Below, one piece after another: positions 8,916 to 17,884 of a stretch of 64,000 nt of DNA (position 1 is its first letter; every line of letters begins with the position of its first letter). Both the position numbers and the translations under genes were made by a program. A model generated the notes under the pieces. The model made no database searches. It saw nothing but the letters and a program-made list of their open reading frames with translations, and had not been told where the DNA came from. Origin of the DNA: Planctomycetota bacterium (GTDB taxonomy: Bacteria > Planctomycetota > MHYJ01 > WSZJ01 > JACPWG01); NCBI GenBank assembly GCA_016197205.1, contig JACPWG010000150.1, forward strand, positions 1 to 64,000, in the 5' to 3' direction.

Positions 8916-9185
8916 ATGGCCGTTTTGCGTCCCCGCAAAAAGTCGAAATCTCTCGTCAGCCCGCCGCCGGCCGCACCCCCTGAGGTGGCGCCGGGTTCGA
9001 ATGCGCCGGCGACGTCGCAGCATCCGGCGGCGGGATCGGCAGCGGTCCCTGCAGCCGCGGCACCTCGCGCGGAGCCCGCCGCCGCGCCTGGCGCCACCTC
9101 GTCGGCGCTCGGCCCGGCTTTGCCGGCTGGCAACGCCGCTGATCCTCCTGAAAATTCGCCTTCGTCCTCCCCCCCCTCCCCATAG
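8916..9185 (+). CDS. Small Pro/Ala-rich protein, unknown
   Basis: 89 residues, preceded by a GGGAG ribosome-binding site 7 bases from the ATG and lying 45 bases after the EIIA-like gene. A basic start (AVLRPRKKSKSL) is followed by a low-complexity Ala/Pro/Ser tail. There is no recognisable domain. It could be a disordered linker-type protein of the same operon or a chance open frame in GC-rich DNA. Confidence 0.35.
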   Translation: MAVLRPRKKSKSLVSPPPAAPPEVAPGSNAPATSQHPAAGSAAVPAAAAPRAEPAAAPGATSSALGPALPAGNAADPPENSPSSSPPSP

Positions 9186-9235
9186 GCCGTGTCGGGTAAC
9201 GCCACGTCGACCGGTGCGGCTCGTGCGGACTCGTC

Positions 9236-9406
9236 CTCAGTACCGCCCCACAGAATTGGGTGACCCATTTGCTCGGCGATTTTGGCCGCCCGCTTCGTTG
9301 CGCTCGCTCGCCGTAGTTCTCCGTTACTACGCCTTGCTCGCGCGCCTCGCGGGTAGCCAAACTTGCCCTCGCCTATTGGTCACCGACTTCCGTGGGGCGG
9401 TACTCA
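9236..9406. repeat. Family B MITE-like element, copy 1
   Basis: About 171 bp with terminal inverted repeats beginning AGTACCGCCCCAC. The imperfect inverted match extends about 28 bp through GGTGACC at both ends. Further copies are at 41511-41710 and 50160-50361. No gene inside; 9407-9560 next to it also holds none. Confidence 0.8.
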
Positions 9407-9569
9407 GCCGGCTCGTGAGCCTCGTTGGCCCTTCGGGGCCGGGGCGAGCGCGCATCCGCGGTGAACGGGTCGAGTTCCGCGCGGAGGTGCGTGGTCCCCG
9501 TTCCGTGTGTGGCGGCAGGTGCTCGGACGCGGGGTCCGAATACGGGCGCGTCGCGCCCGGGAGGTTTTC

Positions 9570-9839
9570 ATGTCGTACCGTGTGCGTGTCATCATCGCAG
9601 GACACCGGGGGCACCGCTGGGCGACCCGGGTCCAGAGCATTGTGCGTCATGCGGGCGGGAAGATCGAGGAGCGCCAGTGGCGCGCGACGTCGGACGGCGG
9701 CCTGGACCTGGTGTTGACGCTGGCGGTGGAAAGCGAAGGGCTGCTGCCGGGCATGCTCGCCCAGGTCGAGCGCATCCCCGGGGCGGCGGTCCGTGAGATG
9801 ACGCTCTATTCGGCGAGTTGCGGGCGATCCGGCTCGTAG
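9570..9839 (+). CDS. Small ACT-like fold protein, second paralogue
   Basis: 89 residues, with a GGGAGG site before the ATG. The whole protein is one beta-alpha-beta-beta-alpha-beta unit: YRVRVIIAGHRG, helix RVQSIVRHAGG, strands KIEERQW and LDLVLTLAV, helix LLPGMLAQVERIPG, strand AVREMTLY. This resembles ACT and MgtC C-terminal type ligand-binding domains. It aligns along its length with the middle of the 7631-8047 protein. A stand-alone regulatory domain is likely; its partner is unknown. Confidence 0.6.
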   Translation: MSYRVRVIIAGHRGHRWATRVQSIVRHAGGKIEERQWRATSDGGLDLVLTLAVESEGLLPGMLAQVERIPGAAVREMTLYSASCGRSGS

Positions 9840-10025
9840 CCGCACTCCTCCTTCGGAGACCGGGCCCCTCGACAAACAGTACCGGCCGCCGCCTTTCCGA
9901 CCCGGGGTGCTCGAGGGTGGAGCAGAGGTCACGCCGGCTCCCGAGGAGCGAGGTTCCTCCGGTGCCGGGTCGTGGTTCCCAGCCCTCTCTCCACCCTCCA
10001 CCCCTTCCGGGTTCCGACATTCTCC

Positions 10026-10054
10026 TTGACAGTGTGAGTCTCGCGAGGTTGAAT
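10026..10054 (+). promoter_or_regulatory. Promoter of the EIIA/Ehr operon
   Basis: A consensus TTGACA is followed after exactly 17 bases by TTGAAT. The start site would be near 10061, giving a leader of roughly 138 bases before the GTG at 10199. It is the only clear promoter ahead of the ten-kilobase gene block. Confidence 0.6.
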
Positions 10055-10198
10055 GCCGCCCCCTACGTTTGACCCTGCGAGATGGCGAACCACCCTCCGC
10101 CACGGGTCGAGGCGCGGGCCAGGGGGAGCGGGGCGTTCGTTCGCCGGCATGCGGCGCACGTCCGGCATCCTTGGTTCGCGTTGGAGTGACACCTCTCC

Positions 10199-10912
10199 GT
10201 GCAACTCACGCTGCGAGACGCCGCGCGTCTCCTCCATGTGGACGAGGACCAGATCGTCCGCTGGATCAAGGAGGGCGGCCTTCCCGCGTCGCTGTCGAAC
10301 GAGCAGTACCGGATCAATCGCGCGCAGTTGCTCGAGTGGTCCACGACCTCCGGCGTCCAGGTCTCGCCGCGGATCTTCGCCGATGCGGGCTCGGGCGAGG
10401 CCTCCCCGCCCTCGTTGCGCGATGCCTTGCATGCGGGCGGCGTCCGCCACGGCATCCGCGGCAGTGACGCCGCCGCGGTCCTCCGTTCGATCGTCGACGT
10501 GCTTCCCCTGCCCGACGATCTGGACCGCGAGTTCCTGCACTCCATGCTCCTCGCCCGGGAGAAGCTCGGTTCCACCGGGGTCGGAGACGGCATCGCCATC
10601 CCCCACGTCCGCAACCCGATCGTGCTGCACGTCGAATGCCCCCTCGTGGCGCTCAGTTTCCTCGAACAGCCGGTGGACTTCGGCGCGATGGACGGCAAGC
10701 CGGTCCACTGCCTCTTCACGCTGGTCAGCCCGACCATGAAGAACCACCTCCACCTCCTTTCCCGTCTCGCCTTCGCGTTGCGCGACGCGGACCTGCGGAA
10801 GGCGATCGCCGAACGGGCCCCGGCCGACCGGGTCCTCGGGTGCGTCGGGGCCGTCGACCTCCGCATCAGGGACTCCCAGACGACCGTGGTGCGGAAGACG
10901 GGCGACGCATGA
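10199..10912 (+). CDS. HTH + PTS EIIA(Ntr)-type regulatory protein
   Basis: 237 residues. Residues 1-50 form an excisionase/MerR-like DNA-binding domain (LTLRDAARLLHVDEDQIVRW then a wing with EQYRINRAQL). Residues 70-225 form a PTS EIIA domain of the nitrogen/fructose type, with the motif REKLGSTGVGDGIAIPHVRNP; His136 is the expected phosphorylated residue. Such proteins act as phosphorylation-dependent regulators rather than sugar carriers. The GTG start sits after a GGAG about 15 bases upstream. Its stop overlaps the start of the next gene (ATGA), tying it to the membrane complex that follows and suggesting control of that operon. Confidence 0.88.
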   Translation: MQLTLRDAARLLHVDEDQIVRWIKEGGLPASLSNEQYRINRAQLLEWSTTSGVQVSPRIFADAGSGEASPPSLRDALHAGGVRHGIRGSDAAAVLRSIVDVLPLPDDLDREFLHSMLLAREKLGSTGVGDGIAIPHVRNPIVLHVECPLVALSFLEQPVDFGAMDGKPVHCLFTLVSPTMKNHLHLLSRLAFALRDADLRKAIAERAPADRVLGCVGAVDLRIRDSQTTVVRKTGDA

Positions 10913-12924
10913 GCGCCTTCCTCCTCGTGGCTCTCGCGGCGCAGGCCGCGGGCGCCGTCCTCGGTTTCCTCCTCGCCCGCTCCCGGCCCGAGTGGGCGGC
11001 AAGGGCCGCCGCGGGGGGCGCGGCTCTCGGCGCGGTGGCGGGACTGCTGCCGACGACGGCGGTCGTGCTCACCGGCGAGGCCGTCTCGCTGCGGCTGCCC
11101 TGGTCCCTCGTCGCCGGCGAGTTCCCGATCGACTTTCACCTGGCGGTCGATCCGCTGTCGGCCGTCTTTCTGCTGGCGATCCTGCCCCTCTCGGCCCTGA
11201 CCTCGCTCTACGGCGTCGAGTCGTTGTCCTCGCACGCCGGCCACGGCGGCTCCAGGTCGCAGGGGGCAGCCCACCTTTTTTTTAACCTCCTCGTCGCCGC
11301 CATGGTCCTCGTCGTGACGGCCCGCAACGCCGTCCTCTTCCTGCTGGCGTGGGAAGTGATGGCGCTGTCGTCCTTCTTCCTGATCGCCTACGACCATGAG
11401 CGCGAGGAGGTGCGCGAGGCCGGCCGCATCTACCTCCTCGCGACGCATCTCGGCACCGCCTTCCTCTTCGTGCTGTTCGCGGTCCTCGGCGGTTGCGCGC
11501 GCTCGTACGACTTCGACGACTTCGCCGCGCTCGGCGGCTTGTCGTCGGGTCTTGCCGGCGCGCTCTTCCTGCTGGCCGTGGTGGGCTTCGGGTCGAAGGC
11601 GGGGCTGGTGCCGTTCCACGTGTGGCTGCCCCACGCGTACCCCGCGGCCCCGAGCCACGTCTCCGCGCTGCTTTCGGGCGCCATGAGCAAGACGGGCATC
11701 TACGGCCTTTGCCGGATCCTCCTGTTTCTGGGACCGCCGGGCGGCTGGTGGGGCTACGTCCTCCTGGGCCTCGGCCTCGCCTCGGCGCTGGTCGGGGTGC
11801 TTTTCGCCCTGGCCCAGCAGGACCTGAAGCGGCTCCTGGCCTACTCCAGCGTCGAAAACCTCGGGCTGGTCGCGATGGGGCTCGGGCTCGGGCTGCTGGG
11901 TCGGTCGGCCGGGCTGCCGGTGCTCGCCGCGCTGGGGTTCGCCGCCGCGCTCGTGCATTGCGTGAATCACGCCTTCATGAAGGGGCTGCTCTTCCTCGGC
12001 GCGGGCGCGGTCGTTTCCGCCACGGGGACGAGGCGTCTGGATCGCCTGGGCGGCCTGCTCCAGCGGATGCCTTGGACCGGCGCGCTCTTCTGCCTGGGGG
12101 CCGCGGCCATGGCCGGGATCCCGCCGCTCAACGGTTTCGTGAGCGAGTGGCTGCTGCTCTCGGCGCTCTTCGAAGCGGCGCTTCGGCACCCGATCATCCC
12201 CGCCTTCGTCTGCCTCGTCGGCGTGCCCGGCCTGGCCGCGGTCGCCGGCCTCGCCGCGGCCTGCTTCGCCAAGGGTTTCGGCATCGCCTTCTGCGGCCAG
12301 GCGCGGGGGGAGGCGGCCGCGGGGGCGCGCGAGTGCGGACCCGGCATGCGCCGGCCGATGGTCGTGCTGGCCGGGGCGTGCGCGACGCTCGGCCTCCTCC
12401 CGTGGCTCGGCGTGGGCCTGGTCTTCCCGGCCGTCGCGCAGCTCGAGGCGGCCCCCGGTCTCAGTTCCGACTGGCTCTCCCCGGCCCTCGCCCAACTCCG
12501 TGCCGTGGGCCTGCTCCTCACCGTCCTCCTGGCCGCGCTCGTCGGGCTGGTGGCGCTGCGGAAGCGGCTGCTCGCGGGGCGCGACGTGCGCGAGGCCGGG
12601 ACCTGGGGGTGCGGTTTCACGCTGCCGACGCCGCGGATGCAGTATTCGGGCTCTTCGTTTTCGCGACCGCTGGGCCTCTTGACGCGCGTCGTGCTCGGGC
12701 TCCGGTCCCGGTCGACGCCGCCCGTCGGCTACTTCCCGTCCCAGGCCGCGTTCGCCTCCTCCACGACCGATCTCGCGGAGGCGAGGCTCTACACGCCGCT
12801 CTTCGCGTGGGTGGGCCGACGCGTGGAGGCCCTCCGCTGGCTGCAGCAGGGGCGCATCCAGCTCTATCTGCTCTACATCTTCGTGACGCTCGTGGCGCTC
12901 TTGCTCTGGCAGGCGATCGCATGA
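10909..12924 (+). CDS. hyfB: Hydrogenase-4-like component B (antiporter-type proton-pumping subunit)
   Basis: 671 residues, the normal HyfB size, with about 15 membrane segments. The antiporter core motif FGSKAGLVPFHVWLPHAYPA followed by PSHVSALLSGAMSKTG carries the conserved Lys and His of the Mrp/NuoL-M-N family. The second half-channel region LKRLLAYSSVENLG and the HAFMKGLLFLGAGAV helix follow. The C-terminal extension (GCGFTLPTPRMQYSGSSF) is typical of HyfB/HycC rather than Nuo proteins. It should move protons or Na+ in the membrane arm. ATGA overlaps occur at both ends, so it is tightly coupled to its neighbours. Confidence 0.9.
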   Translation: MSAFLLVALAAQAAGAVLGFLLARSRPEWAARAAAGGAALGAVAGLLPTTAVVLTGEAVSLRLPWSLVAGEFPIDFHLAVDPLSAVFLLAILPLSALTSLYGVESLSSHAGHGGSRSQGAAHLFFNLLVAAMVLVVTARNAVLFLLAWEVMALSSFFLIAYDHEREEVREAGRIYLLATHLGTAFLFVLFAVLGGCARSYDFDDFAALGGLSSGLAGALFLLAVVGFGSKAGLVPFHVWLPHAYPAAPSHVSALLSGAMSKTGIYGLCRILLFLGPPGGWWGYVLLGLGLASALVGVLFALAQQDLKRLLAYSSVENLGLVAMGLGLGLLGRSAGLPVLAALGFAAALVHCVNHAFMKGLLFLGAGAVVSATGTRRLDRLGGLLQRMPWTGALFCLGAAAMAGIPPLNGFVSEWLLLSALFEAALRHPIIPAFVCLVGVPGLAAVAGLAAACFAKGFGIAFCGQARGEAAAGARECGPGMRRPMVVLAGACATLGLLPWLGVGLVFPAVAQLEAAPGLSSDWLSPALAQLRAVGLLLTVLLAALVGLVALRKRLLAGRDVREAGTWGCGFTLPTPRMQYSGSSFSRPLGLLTRVVLGLRSRSTPPVGYFPSQAAFASSTTDLAEARLYTPLFAWVGRRVEALRWLQQGRIQLYLLYIFVTLVALLLWQAIA

Positions 12925-13832
12925 TTCTTTTTTTGACGCTCGTCTACCAGTGCGCCCTGCTGCTGGTCGTTTCCCCGCTGCTCCTGGGCATCATCGCGCG
13001 GACCAAAGCCCGCTTCGCGGGACGCGTCGGGCCGCCGCTCCTGCAGCCCTACTGGGACCTGCTACGGCTGCTCGGCAAGGGCGCGGTCTACAGCCGCACG
13101 ACCACGTGGCTCTTCCGGGCGGGACCGATGGTGTCCCTGGCCGCCCTGTTCACCGCGGGCCTGCTCGTGCCCTTCGGCGGGCTGCAGGCCCCGCTCGGTT
13201 TCAGCGGCGACCTGCTGCTCTTCATCGGCCTCCTGGCCCTCTCGCGCTTCGCGACGGTCCTCGCGGCGCTCGACACCGGGTCGAGCTTCGAGGGCATGGG
13301 CGCCAGCCGGGAAGTGACCTTCGCCGCGCTCGCCGAGCCCACGCTGGCGGTCTCTCTCCTCGTCCTCGCCAAGGGGGCGGGCCACCTCTCGCTGTCCGGC
13401 ATCCTGGGCGCGAGCCTGGTGCAAGCCTGGGCCGAGGCGGGTCCCGCGCTGGCCCTGGTCGCCGCGGGCCTCGGCATCTGCTTTCTCACCGAGAACTGCC
13501 GCATGCCGGTCGACGATCCCACGACCCACCTCGAGCTGACCATGATCCACGAAGTGATGGTCCTCGACCACAGCGGCCCGGATTTCGCCTTCATCCTGCA
13601 CGGCGCGGCGATGAAGCTGATGGTCCTCGGCGCGGTCCTGGTACGGCTGGTCCTGCCCGTGGAGGGCGTGCCGGCCGGCCAGGCGGCCTTTCTGACCGGG
13701 CTGGTCGTGCTCGCCGTCGCGGTCGGGGTCCTCGAGTCCGCGCTCGCTCGGCTGCGGCTGCTCTTCATCCCGCAGTTCCTGGTCGCGGCCGCGGTCCTCG
13801 CGGCCTTCGGCGTCGTGATCGTCTTGAGGTAG
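12921..13832 (+). CDS. hyfC: Hydrogenase-4-like component C (NuoH/HyfC-type)
   Basis: 303 residues with about eight membrane segments. Family signatures are GRVGPPLLQPYWDLLRLLGKG near the N-terminus and the cytoplasmic loop with ENCRMPVDDPTTHLELTMIHE, which in HyfC/HycD/NuoH faces the large/small subunit interface. It would link the soluble arm to the pump subunits. The start overlaps the preceding stop (ATGA). The next gene is about 400 bases away behind a repeat block. Confidence 0.92.
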   Translation: MILFLTLVYQCALLLVVSPLLLGIIARTKARFAGRVGPPLLQPYWDLLRLLGKGAVYSRTTTWLFRAGPMVSLAALFTAGLLVPFGGLQAPLGFSGDLLLFIGLLALSRFATVLAALDTGSSFEGMGASREVTFAALAEPTLAVSLLVLAKGAGHLSLSGILGASLVQAWAEAGPALALVAAGLGICFLTENCRMPVDDPTTHLELTMIHEVMVLDHSGPDFAFILHGAAMKLMVLGAVLVRLVLPVEGVPAGQAAFLTGLVVLAVAVGVLESALARLRLLFIPQFLVAAAVLAAFGVVIVLR

Positions 13833-13841
13833 GTAACGACC

Positions 13842-14172
13842 CAGTCAGGCTCCCGCCCGAAACCTAAACGGAACCACAGCTTTCACAGCGCGGCGGTGCC
13901 GCAGCCAAGCGACGACGGAACCACAGCTTTCCCAGAGTAACGACGATTTCACAGATTCGTAATCTGTGGTATCGCGTAGAAGCTGTGACACAACAGCCAA
14001 AAAGCTTGTTTTTTTGGCAACCTTTCTCGGTGATCCCGGGGTCGACGAAACCACAGATTGCACAGATTTCACAGATTAGAATCGTCGCAATCTGTGTAAT
14101 CTGTGAAATCTGTGGTTCGTCGAGCTTTGGTTGCGGCCGGCGGCGGCTCTGGGAAATCTGTGGTTTCTGAGG
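13842..14172. repeat. Family E repeat block (CACAGATT type)
   Basis: The hyfC-hyfE gap is filled by nested inverted repeats based on AACCACAGATTTCACAGATT. The best one, 14043-14121, has two roughly 35-base arms (from CGACGAAACCACAG to CTGTGGTTCGTCG) around an 11-base loop and would form a long hairpin in RNA. A related block in the opposite orientation lies at 18161-18270. The shared flank (GTCAGGCT.. CGCCCGAAACC) shows they are copies of one family. Confidence 0.8.
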
Positions 14173-14240
14173 TGTTCGATCCCAGGAGAATCGTCGCAAG
14201 AAAACAGTCTTCGAACGATCAACGGAACCGTAGGGATCCC

Positions 14241-14885
14241 ATGCACACGTTGACCGATGCCGCGCTCGTGGGGGTCGTGCTCGCCTCCTTCCTGGCCCTC
14301 GGCACGAGCCGTCTGACCTCCTGCATCCGCGCGACGGCGATCCAAGGCTGGCTCCTTGCGCTGCTGTCGGTGGCGATCCACGAGTGGCCCCCGACGGGGC
14401 ACACGTTTTTCATCGCCGCGGTGAGCCTCGTCATGAAGGGCATCCTCATCCCCATCCTCCTCGAACGCGCCATCCGCCAGGCCTCGGTCCGGCGCGAGGT
14501 CGAGCCCTTCATCGGCTATGCCAGCTCGCTCGTCCTGGGCGGCATCCTCGTGGTCACCGCGTTCGGCATCGCGGGTCGGCTCCCCCTTCCCCACCAGACG
14601 TCGAGCACGCTCCTCGTGCCCACGGCCCTCTCCACGCTCATGATCGGACTCCTGCTCTTGGTGAGCCGCACGAAGGCCCTCAACCAGGTCGTGGGCTACC
14701 TCGTCGCGGAGAACGGCATTTTTATTTTCGGGATGAGCCTCACCCGCGAGGTCCCGCTCCTCATCGAGGCCGGGATCCTGCTCGACGTCTTCGTCGGCGT
14801 CTTCGTGATGGGGATCGTCATGTACCAGATCAACCAGGAATTCGACCGGCTCGACACGCGGAACCTGAACCTGCTGAAGGACTGA
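14241..14885 (+). CDS. hyfE: Hydrogenase-4-like component E
   Basis: 214 residues with six or seven membrane segments, matching HyfE in length. It carries a NuoK-like core: VSLVMKGILIPILLERAI, then LLLLVSRTKALNQVVGYLVAENGIF with the conserved Glu in a membrane helix, and a final helix into MYQINQEFDRLDTRNLNLLKD. It would be part of the ion-translocating membrane arm. The ATG at 14241 follows GTAGGGA; the frame further upstream only reads repeat DNA. It is 1 base from hyfF. Confidence 0.9.
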   Translation: MHTLTDAALVGVVLASFLALGTSRLTSCIRATAIQGWLLALLSVAIHEWPPTGHTFFIAAVSLVMKGILIPILLERAIRQASVRREVEPFIGYASSLVLGGILVVTAFGIAGRLPLPHQTSSTLLVPTALSTLMIGLLLLVSRTKALNQVVGYLVAENGIFIFGMSLTREVPLLIEAGILLDVFVGVFVMGIVMYQINQEFDRLDTRNLNLLKD

Positions 14886-14886
14886 A

Positions 14887-16362
14887 ATGCTGCGACTGCT
14901 CGTGCTCGCCCCGGCCGCGGCCGGCGCCCTGGCCTTCCTGCTGCGTGCGAACGCGCACCGGCTGGCGCTCCTCGTTGCCGTGGCGCTCCTCCACGCGGGG
15001 CTGGTGTTGGGGACGTGGACCGCCCTGCCTCCCGCGGACCTCGACGGGCATCTTGCCCTCGACGCGCTCGGGCAGCTTTTTTTGACGCTGCTCTCCGTGC
15101 TGTTCGTCCCGGTTTCGGCGTATGCCTGCGCCTACCTGTCCCACGACACGGGGCGCCCGAACCGCACGTTCGTGGGCTGCCTGCTCTTCTTCCTCTCGGC
15201 CATGACGCTCGTCACGCTGAGCCAGAGCCTGGGCCTGCTCTGGGTCGCGGTCGAGGCCACGACGCTCGCCAGCGCGCCGCTCATCTACCATCACCGGTCC
15301 CCGCGCGCGCTCGAGGCGACGTGGAAGTACCTCGTGATCTGCTCCGTGGGCATCGCGCTGGCCCTGCTCGGGACCTTTTTCCTCGCGATGGCCGCAAGCG
15401 ATCCGCGGTCGGGCGCGACGCCCTTGCTCCTCCCGGAGCTCGTTCTTCTCGCGCGCGCCCACGCGCTCTCCATTCCATGGCTCCGCGGCGGCTTCGTCCT
15501 CCTCCTGATCGGCTACGGGACGAAGATGGGGCTCGCGCCGCTCCACACCTGGCTCCCCGACGCGCACAGCGAGGCGCCGTCCCCGGCCTCCGCGCTCCTC
15601 TCCGGGGCGCTGCTCAACTGCGCGTTTCTCGGCATCCTCCGGGTCCTGCACGTCTGCGTGGCCGCGGACCAGGCGGCCTTCGCGCAGGACCTGCTCGTCG
15701 TCCTCGGCCTCGGGTCCATGGGCGTGGCGGCCGCCTTCATCCTGAAGCAGCCGGATTACAAGCGCATGCTGGCCTATTCCAGCGTCGAGCACATGGGCAT
15801 CCTCGCGCTCGGCGTCGGGCTGGGCGGGGCGGGCGTGTTCGGCGCGCTCTTCCACGCGGTCAATCACTCGCTCACGAAGGCGCTCCTCTTCCTGGCCGCG
15901 GGCAACCTGCTCCTCGCCTACCAAAGCAAGTCGGTGTCGGACGTGACCGGGGCGCTTCGGCGGTTGCCCCTCACGGGCGTGCTCTTCCTCGCCGGCTTTT
16001 TCGCCATCACCGGCACGCCGCCGTTCGGCATGTTCCTGAGCGAGTTCACGATCCTCTCCGTGGCGGCGACGCACGGGCGGTACCTGGTGGCGACGCTCTA
16101 CGTGGGCTTCCTCGCCATGGTGTTCATCGGGATGGGGAACATCGTCCTGCGCATGGTCCAGGGAGATGCGCCGGCGCCGGCCGCGTCTGGCCATGGACCG
16201 CCGTCCTCGCACGCGCCCTCCCCGGCCGCCGCGTCGCGCGAGTCCTGGTTCCTGACCGCGCCGCCGTGCTGCCTGGCGGCCGCCGCGCTGCTCCTGGGGG
16301 TCTGGATGCCGCCGGGCGTCCACGCCGCGCTCGACCGGGCCGTCGCCGCCGTGGCAGGGTAG
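14887..16362 (+). CDS. hyfF: Hydrogenase-4-like component F (antiporter-type subunit)
   Basis: 491 residues, about 13-14 membrane segments. It carries the antiporter core GYGTKMGLAPLHTWLPDAHS followed by SPASALLSGALLN, the LKQPDYKRMLAYSSVEHMG segment and the HAVNHSLTKALLFLAAGN helix, all as in HyfF/NuoN. It is the second pump-like subunit beside HyfB; HyfD is missing, so the membrane arm has two antiporter-like subunits. It follows hyfE by one base. Confidence 0.92.
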   Translation: MLRLLVLAPAAAGALAFLLRANAHRLALLVAVALLHAGLVLGTWTALPPADLDGHLALDALGQLFLTLLSVLFVPVSAYACAYLSHDTGRPNRTFVGCLLFFLSAMTLVTLSQSLGLLWVAVEATTLASAPLIYHHRSPRALEATWKYLVICSVGIALALLGTFFLAMAASDPRSGATPLLLPELVLLARAHALSIPWLRGGFVLLLIGYGTKMGLAPLHTWLPDAHSEAPSPASALLSGALLNCAFLGILRVLHVCVAADQAAFAQDLLVVLGLGSMGVAAAFILKQPDYKRMLAYSSVEHMGILALGVGLGGAGVFGALFHAVNHSLTKALLFLAAGNLLLAYQSKSVSDVTGALRRLPLTGVLFLAGFFAITGTPPFGMFLSEFTILSVAATHGRYLVATLYVGFLAMVFIGMGNIVLRMVQGDAPAPAASGHGPPSSHAPSPAAASRESWFLTAPPCCLAAAALLLGVWMPPGVHAALDRAVAAVAG

Positions 16363-16372
16363 GAGTCGCTCG

Positions 16373-17884
16373 ATGCCGGAGGCACTCCAGATCCGGAATG
16401 GGCAGGCGCTCCCCGAAGAGAGCGCCCCGCTCCTTCGGCTTGCCGAGTGGGACGCCGCCGTTCGGGAGCGACTCCGCAAGGGCGCGCGTCTCGTGCTGCT
16501 CTTCGGGCGGCCGGTGGGCGAGTTCGTGCGGCTGTACGCGGTGCTCGGGCAGGACTCCACCGGCGGCATGGCCATCCTGCGCGCGGAGGCGCGCGACGCC
16601 TTTCCGTCGCTGACACCCGAGTTTCCCCAGGCCCACCTCTTCGAGCGCGAGCTGGCCGAGCAATGGTCGCTTCGGCCGGAAGGGCACCCGTGGCTCAAGC
16701 CCGTCCGCTTCCATGCGCCCTACCGCGTGGCCCCAGGGGCGGTGGTGGGAAAGCCCGCGGGTCCGATCCCGACGGGGCACGCGTTCTTCGCGGTGGAGGG
16801 GGAGGAGGTCCACGAGGTGGCGGTGGGGCCCGTGCATGCGGGGACGATCGAGCCCGGCCATTTCCGCTTTCAGTGCGCCGGCGAACGCGTCCTCCACCTG
16901 GAGATCGCCCTCGGCTACCAGCACCGGGGGGCGGAGCGGATGCTCGAGAAAGGGCCGGACCGGCGCACCGCGGTGGGCGTGGAATCGCTGTCCGGCGACA
17001 CCGCGGTCGGTCATGCGCTGGCGTGGTGCCAGGCCATGGAGGCCCTCGCCGCGTGCAAAGTCCCTGCGCGGGCGCAGGCGCTTCGCGGCGTGGCGCTCGA
17101 GCTGGAGCGGTTGTCCAATCACGTCGGCGACCTGGGCGCGCTCGGGACCGACATCGGCTTCCTCCCGGCCGCCGCCTGGTTCGGCCGACTCCGCGGCGAG
17201 TTCCTGAACGAGCTGATGGAGTGGTCCGGGAACCGCTTCGGGCGAGGACTCCTTCGCCCGGGTGGCGTCGCCCTCGACCTGCCCGACGCGATGGCCGCGG
17301 ACTTCCGCCGGCGGCTGGCGCGCGCGCGTGCGGAGCTGGAGCGGATCGCGGGTTTGTTTTTCGGCACGGCGACGGTCCTGGCGCGGCTCGAGGGGACGGG
17401 TACGCTCTCGAAGGAGGTCGCGAAAGACCTCGGCCTCGTGGGCCCCGCGGCGCGGGCGTGCGGTCTCTCCCACGACGTGCGGCAGGACTACCCGGTCGGG
17501 ATCTACCGGTTCGTACACCTGCCCATCTCGGTCGTCGAGACCGGGGACGTCCTGGCCCGAGCGATGGTCCGGTGGCTGGAGACGCAGCGGTCGCTCGAAT
17601 TCCTGGATGACCAACTCTCGCACGTCCCCGAGGGGCAACTTCGGAGGGAGTGCGGTCCGCTCGCCCCCGACTCGATCGCGGTGTCGATGGTGGAGGGGTG
17701 GCGAGGGGAGCTCGTGCACGCGGTGGTGACGGGGCCGGAGGGCCGCTTCGTCCGTTACAAGCCGAAGGACCCCTCCTTCCACAACTGGACCGGGCTGGCG
17801 ATGGCGCTTCGCGGCCAGCAGATCTCCGATTTTCCGCTCTGCAACAAGAGCTTCAACCTGGCGTACGCGGGGACGGACCTGTAG
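16373..17884 (+). CDS. hyfG: Large-subunit homologue (HyfG/NuoCD-like) without Ni-Fe ligands
   Basis: 503 residues. Residues 1-115 are NuoC-like, including the 30-kDa signature LFERELAEQWSLRPEGHPWL. The rest is NuoD/HycE-like (ALGYQHRGAERM, ELERLSNHVGDLGALGTDIGF). In true group 4 hydrogenases the N-terminal motif after the ER(M/V) helix contains C-G-I-C; here residues 207-210 read SGDT. The C-terminal DPCxxC is replaced by DFPLCNKSFNLAYAGTDL with a single Cys490. It therefore cannot bind the Ni-Fe centre and resembles the energy-converting-hydrogenase-related (Ehr) proteins. It should still form the interface to the Fe-S subunit encoded at 18315. Confidence 0.9.
   Translation: MPEALQIRNGQALPEESAPLLRLAEWDAAVRERLRKGARLVLLFGRPVGEFVRLYAVLGQDSTGGMAILRAEARDAFPSLTPEFPQAHLFERELAEQWSLRPEGHPWLKPVRFHAPYRVAPGAVVGKPAGPIPTGHAFFAVEGEEVHEVAVGPVHAGTIEPGHFRFQCAGERVLHLEIALGYQHRGAERMLEKGPDRRTAVGVESLSGDTAVGHALAWCQAMEALAACKVPARAQALRGVALELERLSNHVGDLGALGTDIGFLPAAAWFGRLRGEFLNELMEWSGNRFGRGLLRPGGVALDLPDAMAADFRRRLARARAELERIAGLFFGTATVLARLEGTGTLSKEVAKDLGLVGPAARACGLSHDVRQDYPVGIYRFVHLPISVVETGDVLARAMVRWLETQRSLEFLDDQLSHVPEGQLRRECGPLAPDSIAVSMVEGWRGELVHAVVTGPEGRFVRYKPKDPSFHNWTGLAMALRGQQISDFPLCNKSFNLAYAGTDL

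Noticed and set aside
10063..12495. An 810-codon open frame on the minus strand opposite hyfB, and other long antisense frames (for example 38354-40435 plus, opposite the giant kinase)
   Set aside because: They are mirror frames of genuine genes in GC-rich DNA; translations are Arg/Gly/Pro-rich with no domains.
16373..17884. Calling the large subunit a functional Ni-Fe hydrogenase
   Set aside because: Both cysteine pairs that bind the metal centre are absent.
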